A DNA stretch of 64,000 nucleotides, taken from positions 153,246 to 217,245 of the forward strand of contig CAMHNO010000001.1 of NCBI GenBank assembly GCA_946186575.1, given 5' to 3'. Positions within the stretch are counted from its first letter, which is position 1. Every line of letters begins with the position of its first letter. Under the pieces are notes generated by a model. The model was not told the origin of the DNA. It made no database searches and was given only the letters and a program-made list of their open reading frames with translations. Origin of the DNA: an uncultured Prevotellaceae bacterium. GTDB lineage: Bacteria; Bacteroidota; Bacteroidia; Bacteroidales; Muribaculaceae. Positions 26,304-35,443 of this stretch are shown piece after piece. The translations under genes and the position numbers were made by a program.

Positions 26304-27580
26304 AACGAATATTCACCCTCATCACAAGCATTGTAATGCTCATGACGGCCCAGGCACAAGTCACCCTCGAGCAGTGCCAGCAGCTTGCCAGAGAGAACTA
26401 CCCGCTCATCAGGCAATATGGCCTTATCGAGCAGAGTAGCAGGTACACACTTGACAACCTGAAGCACTCATGGCTGCCACAAGTGAACATGAGCGCTCAA
26501 GCCACCTATCAAAATCAAACCCCTGACTTCCCAGAACAGATGAAGGCGATGATCACTGCTGGCGGCATTGAGATGAAAGGCATCGCCAAAGACCAATACC
26601 GCATCCAGCTCGATGTGAGCCAGAAAATATATGACGGAGGCAAGGCAAGCAGCGAGCAAGCCATCACTCGGGCTCAAGACCAGGAGCAGCGCGCACAGAC
26701 CGACGTTGACCTCTACAGCCTGAACATGCGTGTGTGTGACCTCTTCTTTGGCGTGCTGTTGATGGACGAGCGCATAAAGCAAACCCAGCAGACCCTTGCA
26801 ATGCTCAATGGCAACCTCGACAAGCTGCAGTCGCACGTGCGAGGCGGCATTGCCACGAGTGCCGATGAAAGCCAGTTGCGAGCCGAGATCATGAGCGTGC
26901 AACAAAACAAGACCAACATGGAGTGGAACCGCAACAGCTACCGTCACATGCTCGAAATACTCACTGGCCGCTCACTCGAGGGTGAGGAGCTGGTAAAACC
27001 TGATGCAATAGAGCCCACAAACCTCGAGAACAACAGGCCCGAGCTGAGGCTCATCGACGCGCGCATTCACACTCTTCAAGCCCAAGAAAAAGCCGTCAAT
27101 GCACAGGTGTTGCCAGTAATCAGCGCATTTGGGCAAGCGTTCTATGGCTATCCAGGCTACAACTCCTTTGAAAACATGACAAGCCGCAAGTGGTCGCTCA
27201 ACGCCATGGTGGGTTTGCGAGCCACATGGAGCCTGAGCAGCCTATACGACCGCAAGAACAACCTGAACCGACTCAGCACTCAGCGTGAACAAGCCCAGCT
27301 GCAACGTGAGGTGTTCATTGTGAATAACAGCCTTGAGGCAAGCCGCAACAATGATGAGATAGCACGGCTGCGCGAACTCATCAAGAGCGATGCAACCATA
27401 GTGAGCCTGCGCCGCGACGTGCGACTTGCCGAGGAGTCGAAACTGCGCAATGGAGTGATCGACATTCACCGCCTTGTGGAACGCATCACCGACGAAGATA
27501 ATGCTGTGCAGCAGCAAATCATTCATAGCATCGAATTACTTAAAACAATATATGACTTAAAAAACACCATTAACCAATGA
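26300..27580 (+). CDS. TolC family outer membrane efflux protein
   Basis: The 426-residue product has a signal peptide (MKRIFTLITSIVMLMTAQAQ) and the two-fold repeated TolC layout of long coiled-coil helices (MRVCDLFFGVLLMDERIKQT, EARNNDEIARLRELI-type stretches) with beta strands (SAQATYQNQTPDF, MVGLRATWSL). It should form the outer-membrane channel for the ABC pump encoded downstream. It is coupled by 4-nt overlaps to tetR before and the membrane-fusion gene after. Confidence 0.9.
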   Translation: MKRIFTLITSIVMLMTAQAQVTLEQCQQLARENYPLIRQYGLIEQSSRYTLDNLKHSWLPQVNMSAQATYQNQTPDFPEQMKAMITAGGIEMKGIAKDQYRIQLDVSQKIYDGGKASSEQAITRAQDQEQRAQTDVDLYSLNMRVCDLFFGVLLMDERIKQTQQTLAMLNGNLDKLQSHVRGGIATSADESQLRAEIMSVQQNKTNMEWNRNSYRHMLEILTGRSLEGEELVKPDAIEPTNLENNRPELRLIDARIHTLQAQEKAVNAQVLPVISAFGQAFYGYPGYNSFENMTSRKWSLNAMVGLRATWSLSSLYDRKNNLNRLSTQREQAQLQREVFIVNNSLEASRNNDEIARLRELIKSDATIVSLRRDVRLAEESKLRNGVIDIHRLVERITDEDNAVQQQIIHSIELLKTIYDLKNTINQ

Positions 27581-28635
27581 AAAAGATAATTTTCCTATTA
27601 GCTATCGTTGCGGCGACAACTGCATGCACCAACGACAAAGACTGGGATGCCACAGGCACATTCGAGGCCACCGAGGTAGTGGTCTCGGCCGAAGTTGCGG
27701 GTGAGATCATGGCATTTAACATCGAGGAAGGGCAGACGGTCGAAGCCGGCAAACAACTGGGCTACCTCGACATGACTCAACTTGAGCTGCAGAAGTCGCA
27801 ATTCGACGCCAACAAAGACAACCTGAGTGCCACTCGTTCACAACTCGATGCCAGCAAAGAGCAAATGAGCAGCAACAAACTGCAAATCGATGCCACCCAC
27901 AGCGCCACCACCAGCCACGTGCTTGACCTTGAGAAGCAAGTAGCGAGCATCAAGCAGCAAATCGCCAACCTCAAGAAAGAGAAAGCTCGCTTCACAGCAA
28001 TGCTCAAAGACAATGCAGCATCGCAAAAGCAAGTTGACGACATCACCTATCAGATTCTCGTGCTCGAGAAGCAACTTACCGCCACACAAGACCAAATCAG
28101 CTCAAACAACCAGAGCTTCAGCCAGCAGGGACAAGGCTATATTGCCCAGAAGCAGGGCGTGGAGGCCCAAATCAAGGGGGTGGAGGCCCAGCAGAAGGGC
28201 ATCGACGCTCAGCAACGTGGTATCGAAGCACAAAAATCAATTGTCGACAAGCAGCTTCAGAACTCGATTATCATGTCGCCTGTGAATGGCACCATATTGA
28301 CAAAATATGCCCAGTTAGGCGAGTATGCAACCATTGGCAAACCATTATTCAAGGTTGCCGACCTGAGCGTGGTGTACCTGCGCGCCTATTTCACCAGCGA
28401 CCAACTTGCCGATATCAAAGTGGGGCAACAGGTGAAAGTGATAGCCGACTATGGCGGTGGCAAAACTCGCAACTACAAAGGCAAGATAACGTGGATCTCG
28501 AGCGAAAGCGAGTTTACTCCCAAGAGCATCCAGACTAAAGACACCCGTGCCAATCTGGTGTATGCCGTAAAAATCGCAGTCAAGAACGATGGCTATCTGA
28601 AACTCGGTCTAACTGGCAACGTAAAACTTAAATAA
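27577..28635 (+). CDS. HlyD/EmrA-type periplasmic adaptor (membrane fusion protein)
   Basis: A 352-residue adaptor linking the inner-membrane pump to TolC. The N-terminus is a signal or lipoprotein sequence (MKKIIFLLAIVAATTAC). Then comes a split biotinyl-lipoyl domain (VSAEVAGEIMAFNIEEGQTV and SIIMSPVNGTILTKYAQLGEY), a long Gln/Lys-rich coiled coil from about 70 to 225 with local repeats (EAQIKGVEAQQKGIDAQQ), and a C-terminal beta-barrel domain. The layout matches YbhG-type adaptors that partner ABC-2 exporters. Confidence 0.9.
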   Translation: MKKIIFLLAIVAATTACTNDKDWDATGTFEATEVVVSAEVAGEIMAFNIEEGQTVEAGKQLGYLDMTQLELQKSQFDANKDNLSATRSQLDASKEQMSSNKLQIDATHSATTSHVLDLEKQVASIKQQIANLKKEKARFTAMLKDNAASQKQVDDITYQILVLEKQLTATQDQISSNNQSFSQQGQGYIAQKQGVEAQIKGVEAQQKGIDAQQRGIEAQKSIVDKQLQNSIIMSPVNGTILTKYAQLGEYATIGKPLFKVADLSVVYLRAYFTSDQLADIKVGQQVKVIADYGGGKTRNYKGKITWISSESEFTPKSIQTKDTRANLVYAVKIAVKNDGYLKLGLTGNVKLK

Positions 28636-28645
28636 AAAAAGCATC

Positions 28646-29569
28646 ATGTCAACCACCACACTTGCCATTGAGGTAAACGGCGTGAGCAAGAGCTATGGCT
28701 CAATCAAGGCTCTCGACAAGGTGTCGCTCTGCGTTGAAAGGGGCGAGCTATTTGGCCTCATAGGACCCGACGGAGCTGGAAAAACCACCTTGTTCAAGAT
28801 ACTGGTAACCCTTCTCAATGCCGACGAAGGCACTGCCCACGTCGACGGTCTTGATGTGGTGAAAGACTACAAGCAGATTCGAGCACGCGTGGGCTACATG
28901 CCTGGCAAATTCTCGCTCTACCCCGACCTCACTATCGAAGAAAACATGGAATTCTTTGCCACTCTCTTTGGCGTGACAGTAGAGCAGAATTACGACATGG
29001 TAGCACCCATCTACAAGCAGATCGAGCCCTTCAAGAATCGTCGCGCCGGCCGTCTCTCGGGCGGAATGAAACAAAAACTTGCGCTGAGCTGCGCCTTGAT
29101 TCACAGACCATCGGTTCTCTTTCTCGACGAACCCACGACGGGAGTCGACGCCGTGTCGCGCAGCGAGTTCTGGGACATGCTCTACAGCCTCAAGCAACAA
29201 GGATTATCGATAATGGTGTCAACGCCCTACATGGACGAGGCGAGCCGTTGCGACCGCATTGCCTTGTGCAACAGTGGCAAAGTGCTCGACATCGATTCTC
29301 CCGAACACATGGTTGAGAAGTTTGGCTCACCACTCTATGCCATCAAGTCGAGCAACATGTTCGGCCTTCTCAAAGATTTGCGATCGTTTGACTATGTTGC
29401 CAACTGCTACACCGCTGGAGAGTATCACCACTTGCTGGCAGGCAATGGCTTCGATGCCCGGCAACTTGTGTCGGACCTCGAGAACAGAGGTCATACCAAC
29501 GTTGAGTTAAAGGGAATAGTTCCCGACATAGAAGACGTGTTCATCAAACTATTGAGCAATGAAGACTAA
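28646..29569 (+). CDS. ABC transporter ATPase 1 (YbhF N-half-like), no H-loop histidine
   Basis: A 307-residue nucleotide-binding domain with Walker A GPDGAGKTT (40-48), canonical signature LSGGM (137-141), and Walker B VLFLDEP (D161, E162). The switch-loop histidine is missing: the motif reads VSTPYMDEA with Pro at 194, where the partner ATPase has TTHYMDEA. In E. coli-type YbhF the two halves are fused in one polypeptide; here they are separate genes overlapping by 11 nt. Its last ~100 residues form an extension after the ATPase core. Confidence 0.9.
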   Translation: MSTTTLAIEVNGVSKSYGSIKALDKVSLCVERGELFGLIGPDGAGKTTLFKILVTLLNADEGTAHVDGLDVVKDYKQIRARVGYMPGKFSLYPDLTIEENMEFFATLFGVTVEQNYDMVAPIYKQIEPFKNRRAGRLSGGMKQKLALSCALIHRPSVLFLDEPTTGVDAVSRSEFWDMLYSLKQQGLSIMVSTPYMDEASRCDRIALCNSGKVLDIDSPEHMVEKFGSPLYAIKSSNMFGLLKDLRSFDYVANCYTAGEYHHLLAGNGFDARQLVSDLENRGHTNVELKGIVPDIEDVFIKLLSNED

Positions 29570-30317
29570 CGACAACAAGCAGCAACTCATAATTCAAGTG
29601 CAAAACTTGACCAAGCAGTTTGGGGCGTTCACCGCAGTCGACCACATCAGCTTCGACGTCAAACGGGGTGAGATATTTGGATTTTTAGGCGCCAATGGCG
29701 CTGGCAAGACCACTGCAATGCGCATGCTCTGCGGCTTGAGCTATCCCACCAGTGGCAGCGGCTCAGTTGCTGGTTTCGACGTGGTGAAAGAAGGCGAAAA
29801 AATCAAGCGCCACATTGGTTACATGAGCCAGCGATTCTCGCTCTATGACGACCTTACGGTGCAGGAAAACATGGAGCTATTTGGTGGCATCTATGGGGTC
29901 AAAAGTAGTGAACTAAGACACAGAGCCACAAGCATGCTCACGAGACTCGACTTCCTGAGCGAAAAAGACACTCTTGTGGGGTCGCTGCCGCTGGGCTGGA
30001 AGCAGAAGCTTGCTTTTGTGGTAGCCACGATTCATCGGCCCGAGATAGTGTTTCTCGACGAACCCACGGGCGGTGTCGATCCCATCACCCGCCGTCAATT
30101 CTGGGAAATGATTTATGAGGCATCGAGCGAGGGAACCACCATCTTTGTCACCACCCACTACATGGACGAGGCCGAGTACTGCAACCGCATCTCGATGATG
30201 GTAGATGGCAAAATCAAAGCCCTCGATACCCCTGGCAATCTAAAAAAGAAATACGCTGCGGCGTCGATGGACGAAGTGTTCCGCACCCTTGCCCGTGGCG
30301 CCCAGCGAGGAGACTGA
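29559..30317 (+). CDS. ABC transporter ATPase 2 (YbhF C-half-like), variant signature
   Basis: A 252-residue nucleotide-binding domain with Walker A GANGAGKTT (44-52), Walker B IVFLDEP (D167, E168) and an intact switch histidine H200 in TTHYMDEA. The signature is degenerate: LPLGWKQ (143-149) in place of LSGGxxQ. This complements the first ATPase, so a heterodimer would have one full ATP site (this Walker A/B/H200 with LSGGM of partner 1) and one defective site. It is translationally coupled to ATPase 1. Confidence 0.9.
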   Translation: MKTNDNKQQLIIQVQNLTKQFGAFTAVDHISFDVKRGEIFGFLGANGAGKTTAMRMLCGLSYPTSGSGSVAGFDVVKEGEKIKRHIGYMSQRFSLYDDLTVQENMELFGGIYGVKSSELRHRATSMLTRLDFLSEKDTLVGSLPLGWKQKLAFVVATIHRPEIVFLDEPTGGVDPITRRQFWEMIYEASSEGTTIFVTTHYMDEAEYCNRISMMVDGKIKALDTPGNLKKKYAAASMDEVFRTLARGAQRGD

Positions 30318-30382
30318 ATTAATGCACATTATTCACAATCAACTCATAATTCTGAACCGACAACTCTGAACCGACGATTCAA

Positions 30383-31477
30383 ATGAAAGGTTTTTCAAAA
30401 TTTGTAAAAAAAGAAACGCTGCACATCTTGCGCGACAGCCGAACGATGCTCATAGCACTGTTGATGCCTGTGGTGCAGATACTGCTGTTCGGGTTTGCCA
30501 TCTCTACCGAGGTTAACAATGTGAATGTGGCAGTTGTTGTACCCAAGTGGGACGAAGAGATAAGACAAAGCGTCAACAAGTTGTCGTCAAACCCATATAT
30601 CACCTATAAGGGTGTCATCACCGAGCATGACATTGACCAGCAACTGCGCTCAGGCAAGGTGGATGCAATCGTAGTGTTTGCACACGACTTTGACCGTCTC
30701 ATGGCGCAATGGAAGCAAAACGGCAACGGCAAAGCTGCCATGCAGTTAATCATGGATGCATCCAACACAATAACTGCTCAGGCAGGAGCTGGATACCTCA
30801 ACAACATCCTCGCAGGAGATCTCATGCAAAGCAACAGCTTGGTTGAGACTCACATGCTTTTCAATCCACAAATGAAGAGTGCCTTCAACTTCGTGCCAGG
30901 CATCATGGGCATGATATTCATTCTCATTTGTGCTATGCTCACGTCGGTGTCGATAGTCAGGGAGAAAGAAACCGGCACCATGGATGTACTACTGGTCTCG
31001 CCAGTGCGCCCACTGAGCATCATTTTTGCCAAAATGGTGCCCTACTTTGCCCTGTCGTGCATCAACCTCACCACAATACTGCTGCTCGCACGATTTGTGC
31101 TGGGTATTCCCATGAGCGGCAACTTAGGCAGCATCATAACGGTGTCGCTCGTTTATCTGCTGCTCTCTTTGGCATTAGGGCTGCTCATTTCAACTGTTGC
31201 CAAGAAGCAGATTGTGGCATTGCTCATCTCGGCTGCAGTGATGCTCATGCCCATCGTTATGCTCTCGGGCATGATGTTTCCTGTCGAGAACATGCCCGAT
31301 GTGCTCAAGCCAGTCTCGGCAATAGTGCCAGCGCGATGGTACATCGATGCCATGCGCAAGCTCCTAATTCAAGGTGCATCGTTCAACCTCATTCTCAAAG
31401 ACTTTCTCATCCTTGTAGGAATGACCCTGGCTCTGCTTGCATTAGCATTAAAGAATTTCAAAGACAAATTAGAATAA
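30383..31477 (+). CDS. ABC-2 type permease 1 (YbhS/YbhR-like)
   Basis: A 364-residue membrane subunit. One N-terminal membrane helix (MLIALLMPVVQILLFGFAIS) is followed by a large periplasmic domain of about 150 residues and five C-terminal helices. The conserved REKETGTMDVLLVSP motif is at about 195. Length and layout match the ABC2_membrane_3 exporters that pair with YbhF-type ATPases. It starts 65 nt after ATPase 2, within the same operon. With permease 2 it should form the inner-membrane pore; the exported substrate is unknown. Confidence 0.9.
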   Translation: MKGFSKFVKKETLHILRDSRTMLIALLMPVVQILLFGFAISTEVNNVNVAVVVPKWDEEIRQSVNKLSSNPYITYKGVITEHDIDQQLRSGKVDAIVVFAHDFDRLMAQWKQNGNGKAAMQLIMDASNTITAQAGAGYLNNILAGDLMQSNSLVETHMLFNPQMKSAFNFVPGIMGMIFILICAMLTSVSIVREKETGTMDVLLVSPVRPLSIIFAKMVPYFALSCINLTTILLLARFVLGIPMSGNLGSIITVSLVYLLLSLALGLLISTVAKKQIVALLISAAVMLMPIVMLSGMMFPVENMPDVLKPVSAIVPARWYIDAMRKLLIQGASFNLILKDFLILVGMTLALLALALKNFKDKLE

Positions 31478-31483
31478 ACTACC

Positions 31484-32587
31484 ATGCCTGCTCTGAAAGT
31501 ACTGCTAAAAAAAGAGTTACTGCAATTCAAGCGCAACTCATTCCTGCCCAGGCTCGTGGTGGCTTTTCCCATCATGATAATGCTCATCATTCCTTGGGTT
31601 ACGACAATGGACGTGCGCCACGTGAGTGTGAGCGTAGTCGACAACGATCACTCACAGCTCTCACACCGCATCATCAGCAAAATCAACGCCAGCGACTACC
31701 TTACGCTTCATAGTGTTACTGGCAGCTTCGACCTCTCATTCAAAAGCCTGGAACACGGCGATGTGGATGCCATTCTCGAGATTCCCGCCGACTATGAGAA
31801 ATCGTTCGTCACTGGCTCTGCCAAGAAAGTGAGCATCAGCGCCAACAGCGTTAATGCCACCAAAGGCAGCCTGGGTTCGCAGTATCTTGCACAAACCCTT
31901 GCTGCCAGCGTCAAGGAGATGCGTGCAAGCCTCTCGCCAACACAGGTGGGCGACCTCGTGCTGATTCAGAACCGCTACAACCCCACGCTGGAATACCGCA
32001 ACTTCATGATTCCTGCCATTCTCGTAATTCTCATTATCATAATCACTGGTTTCTTGCCAGCGCTGAACTTGGTGGGCGAGAAAGAAGCTGGCACCATCGA
32101 GCAAATCAACGTCACGCCTGTGAGTCGTTTCACTTTCACCCTCGCCAAGCTCATCGTCTACTGGGTGGCGGGGCTCATAGTCATCTCCATTGCACTGGTA
32201 GTCGCCTGGCTGGTCTATGGACTCACGTCGGTGGGCAGCCTGCTCACCATCTATGCAGGAGCTTTACTCTTCATCCTTGTGATTTCGGGTTTTGGACTGA
32301 TAGCATCTAACATTTCGTCGACCATGCAGCAGGCAGTCTTCTTTATGTTCTTCTTAGTGATGGTATTCATGCTAATGAGCGGCCTGCTCACCCCCATCGA
32401 GTCGATGCCAAAGTGGGCGCAATATGCAACCTACGTGCTTCCACCACGATACTTTATCTCCATTATGCGCTCGGTTTTCCTGAAAGGTGCCACCTTCTAC
32501 GATATGCGCTTCAACTTCCTTGCCCTCGCCATCCTTGCTGTGGTGATGAACCTGGGCGCCGCAATCACCTATCGCAAACGCTCATAG
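31484..32587 (+). CDS. ABC-2 type permease 2 (YbhS/YbhR-like)
   Basis: A 367-residue paralogue of the gene 6 nt upstream, with the same layout: one N-terminal helix (LVVAFPIMIMLIIPWVTTMD), a periplasmic domain, the motif GEKEAGTIEQINVTPVSRF and five C-terminal helices. The two permeases probably form a heterodimer. It is the last gene of the tetR-tolC-hlyD-ABC operon. No terminator hairpin was recognised in the 100 bp downstream. Confidence 0.9.
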   Translation: MPALKVLLKKELLQFKRNSFLPRLVVAFPIMIMLIIPWVTTMDVRHVSVSVVDNDHSQLSHRIISKINASDYLTLHSVTGSFDLSFKSLEHGDVDAILEIPADYEKSFVTGSAKKVSISANSVNATKGSLGSQYLAQTLAASVKEMRASLSPTQVGDLVLIQNRYNPTLEYRNFMIPAILVILIIIITGFLPALNLVGEKEAGTIEQINVTPVSRFTFTLAKLIVYWVAGLIVISIALVVAWLVYGLTSVGSLLTIYAGALLFILVISGFGLIASNISSTMQQAVFFMFFLVMVFMLMSGLLTPIESMPKWAQYATYVLPPRYFISIMRSVFLKGATFYDMRFNFLALAILAVVMNLGAAITYRKRS

Positions 32588-32632
32588 CCTATGGTCAAGC
32601 TGCTGACCACTAATTGACCCTATTGCTGCAAA

Positions 32633-32664
32633 TTTGCATAATTTGGGCAATGGTTGTACCTTTG
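32633..32664 (+). promoter_or_regulatory. Promoter of HAD gene
   Basis: TTTG (32633-32636), 20 bp, TACCTTTG (32657-32664): consensus match, 23 nt before the ATG. Confidence 0.75.
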
Positions 32665-32687
32665 CAACGTAAAAATCAGCAACTGAT

Positions 32688-33332
32688 ATGGTCAATAAAA
32701 AAACTATAAAAGGTGTGCTCTTCGACCTTGACGGGGTGTTGATCGACACCGAGGGCACTTACACGCAGTTCTGGGAGGCAGTGGATCGCCGCTTTCCAAC
32801 TGGCGTGGAGGGCTTTGCACAGGTGATTAAGGGATCGAACCTGCACAACATCCTGCACACCTATTTCCCCACCGAGCAGCTGCGCGCGCAGGTGACCGAG
32901 ATGCTCGACGACTTCCAGCGCGACATGCAGTACAACTACTTTCCTGGTGCCATCCACCTGCTCGAGGAGCTCAAAGCAGCTGGCATCGCCTGCTGTATTG
33001 TTACCAGCAGCGACAGCAGAAAGATGGACTCATTATACAGCCAGCATCCTGACTTCACAAGCCATTTTGATGCCATCGTCACCGGCAACATGGTGAGCGA
33101 GCCCAAGCCCTCGCCCGAATGTTTCCTGCTTGGAGCCAAGATGCTGGGCATCAACATCAAGGACTGCGTGGTGATTGAAGACTCCATCAACGGCCTGAAG
33201 GCTGCATGGGCAAGCGGCGCACACGTGATAGGGCTGTGCACCACATGCCCTAAAGATGCCATCGCGCCTCATTGTCATGCCACCGCACACGAGATAGGCG
33301 ACCTAAGCGCACAATCAATTTTAACACTATAG
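32688..33332 (+). CDS. HAD family phosphatase, beta-phosphoglucomutase-like
   Basis: A 214-residue HAD hydrolase with motif I FDLDGVLIDTEG (nucleophile and acid aspartates), motif II VTSSDSRK, motif III with KPSPE, and motif IV VVIEDSINGLKAAWASG. The alpha-helical C1 cap between motifs I and II is present, as in beta-phosphoglucomutase and sugar-phosphate phosphatases. Physiological substrate unknown. A small lipoprotein gene follows 5 bases after the stop, in the same transcript. Confidence 0.9.
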   Translation: MVNKKTIKGVLFDLDGVLIDTEGTYTQFWEAVDRRFPTGVEGFAQVIKGSNLHNILHTYFPTEQLRAQVTEMLDDFQRDMQYNYFPGAIHLLEELKAAGIACCIVTSSDSRKMDSLYSQHPDFTSHFDAIVTGNMVSEPKPSPECFLLGAKMLGINIKDCVVIEDSINGLKAAWASGAHVIGLCTTCPKDAIAPHCHATAHEIGDLSAQSILTL

Positions 33333-33337
33333 CTCAA

Positions 33338-33826
33338 ATGAAACTTAAAACATTATCGTGCATAGCAATCCTCGCAGGCGTTGCTATAGCCATCATGGCA
33401 TGCACAAGCAAGGCAAGCAAGAGTGCCAATCCCGAGACACACAATCAAGAACAACAGAAAGCGACAGTAATCGACGACAAAGACGAAATGACCTTCCTGC
33501 ACTCTTTTCTCGACAACTATCTAAAACTCAGTGGCAAAGAAGCACAGGACCTGGCACGCGCACATCTGAGTCAAGATTTCTATAGCGATTATCTTGAGAA
33601 ATGCACCAATCAGGACAATGCCATCGACCTAATCTTCGAAACTGCTCCTGGCGACAAGGTGGAAAAGATCGACTCAATAGGCAAGGGCATTGAACAACCA
33701 AGCAGTTTCATAGTCTACGTGCAAGTGATGGGCTCCGACAAGAAAGTCTATGCCATGCAGTACGACATGGATGTTATTAACCAAGATGGGAAGTTCAAGC
33801 TCAACGACAGCCAGATGAACGATTAA
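33338..33826 (+). CDS. Small lipoprotein of unknown function (DUF3828-like)
   Basis: The 162-residue product (ATG 33338) has a lipoprotein signal (VAIAIMAC). A compact alpha/beta domain follows (FLHSFLDNYLKLSGKEAQDL, then ending QYDMDVINQDGKFKLNDSQMND), vaguely like DUF3828 or NTF2-like modules. Such proteins are frequent in Bacteroidales and their function is not known. It is co-transcribed with the HAD phosphatase. An earlier in-frame start within the HAD gene is not favoured because the signal peptide begins at 33338. Confidence 0.7.
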   Translation: MKLKTLSCIAILAGVAIAIMACTSKASKSANPETHNQEQQKATVIDDKDEMTFLHSFLDNYLKLSGKEAQDLARAHLSQDFYSDYLEKCTNQDNAIDLIFETAPGDKVEKIDSIGKGIEQPSSFIVYVQVMGSDKKVYAMQYDMDVINQDGKFKLNDSQMND

Positions 33827-33894
33827 TACCACTCTCAGAGCAAATTTTAAGGGAAATCATGAAACCACTCATAGGTGGATGGCCACAGCTAAAT

Positions 33895-33925
33895 TTTGCG
33901 ATTTGGCCAAAATGTGTTATCTTTG
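33895..33925 (+). promoter_or_regulatory. Promoter of alanine symporter gene
   Basis: TTTG (33895-33898), 19 bp, TATCTTTG (33918-33925), 33 nt before the ATG at 33959. Confidence 0.7.
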
Positions 33926-33958
33926 CATTTTAATCTACTATGCTATTATTTTTGTCCC

Positions 33959-35389
33959 ATGAATTTATTAGAACTAACCAAAACCATTAGCGACTACGTG
34001 TGGGGATGGCCCATGATAATTCTATTATTAGGTACTCACATTTTCCTCACTTTAAGACTAAAGGTGCCACAACGCAAGATATTCACAGCCATAAAGCTGT
34101 CGGTTTCTAAAGACAAGGACTCTACTGGCGACGTGAGTCAGTTTGCGGCTCTCGCAACTTCGCTGGCCGCAACCATTGGCACCGGCAATATCATTGGCGT
34201 GGCAACGGCTGTATCGCTGGGCGGTCCCGGCGCAGTGCTATGGTGCTGGCTCACTGGCATTTTTGGCATCGCCACTAAGTATAGCGAAGGCCTGTTAGCC
34301 ATCAAATACCGCGTGAAGACCAGCAAGGGCACCATGCTGGGTGGTCCCATGTATGCCCTGGAGCGAGGATTAGGACAAAAATGGCTCGCCGTGCTTTTCT
34401 GCATCTTCACAGCTATAGCGGCTTTTGGAATAGGCAACAGCGTTCAAGCCAACGCCATCAGCGAGAACTTCATCATGCTGCTTAACGACAGCGACACTGT
34501 GGCAAACGTCACAGCATGGCTCAACGACGCCTTGGACACCGGCTTTGAGCCGAGGTTATATCTGAGTATTCTAATGGGTATTATAGTAATGGCGTTAGTG
34601 GGTGTGGTAATCATAGGTGGCGTTAAAAGCATAGGAAGAATATGCTCGGCACTTGTGCCATTCATGGCTATCCTCTATGTGCTGGGATGCTTGTACATCC
34701 TGTGCATCAACTATCAGTATCTGTGGCAAGCCATCTGCATGATTTGCAGCGAGGCCTTCTCTATGAAAGCGGGAATAGGAGGTGCCGCGGGCACTGCCAT
34801 CATGATGGGAGCACGCTATGGCATTGCTCGAGGCCTGTTCAGCAACGAGTCTGGTATGGGTTCGGCACCCATCGTCGCTGCTGCAGCACGCACCAAGAAT
34901 CCGGTGCGCCAGGCACTCGTTAGCTCAACTGGTACATTCTGGGACACAGTGGTTGTGTGCGCCATGACCGGCCTGGTTCTCACTACAAGCATCATCGCCT
35001 ATCCTGAAATCAACTTCCACGATGGCGGTCTTCTAACCAAGAAAGCCTTTGGCATGATACCCTATGTGGGAACGCCCATACTCACCTTTGGAATCCTTAC
35101 CTTCGCTTTCTCCACAATCCTGGGATGGAGCTACTATGGCGAGCGAGCTATCGAATACATTGCCGGCAAGCGATGCATCGGCTTCTACCGCATTGCTTGG
35201 CTCATTGTGTGTTTCACTGGATGCGTGATGAGCCTGGGAGTGGTGTGGAACATCGCCGACATCATGAATGCCCTCATGGCAATCCCCAACCTTGTGGCTC
35301 TGCTGCTGCTCTCGCCAGTGATAGCGCGAGAGACCAATCATTACCTGTGGAAAGGCAACCTCGACAAGGAAGACCCAAGCATACAGTAA
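33959..35389 (+). CDS. Sodium:alanine symporter (AGCS family)
   Basis: The 476-residue membrane protein has about ten to eleven helices and the AGCS signatures QFAALATSLAATIGTGNIIG near residue 60 and SNESGMGSAPIVAAAA in the middle. It should import alanine or glycine with sodium. ATG 33959 follows the promoter by 33 nt; a longer frame starting at 33896 overlaps the promoter and is rejected. It is monocistronic as far as can be seen, with no clear terminator before the CHAT gene. Confidence 0.92.
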   Translation: MNLLELTKTISDYVWGWPMIILLLGTHIFLTLRLKVPQRKIFTAIKLSVSKDKDSTGDVSQFAALATSLAATIGTGNIIGVATAVSLGGPGAVLWCWLTGIFGIATKYSEGLLAIKYRVKTSKGTMLGGPMYALERGLGQKWLAVLFCIFTAIAAFGIGNSVQANAISENFIMLLNDSDTVANVTAWLNDALDTGFEPRLYLSILMGIIVMALVGVVIIGGVKSIGRICSALVPFMAILYVLGCLYILCINYQYLWQAICMICSEAFSMKAGIGGAAGTAIMMGARYGIARGLFSNESGMGSAPIVAAAARTKNPVRQALVSSTGTFWDTVVVCAMTGLVLTTSIIAYPEINFHDGGLLTKKAFGMIPYVGTPILTFGILTFAFSTILGWSYYGERAIEYIAGKRCIGFYRIAWLIVCFTGCVMSLGVVWNIADIMNALMAIPNLVALLLLSPVIARETNHYLWKGNLDKEDPSIQ

Positions 35390-35443
35390 AACCATCTTCA
35401 CAGCTCATAACCACTACCCAACCCCAAAAAAAAACAAATCAAT

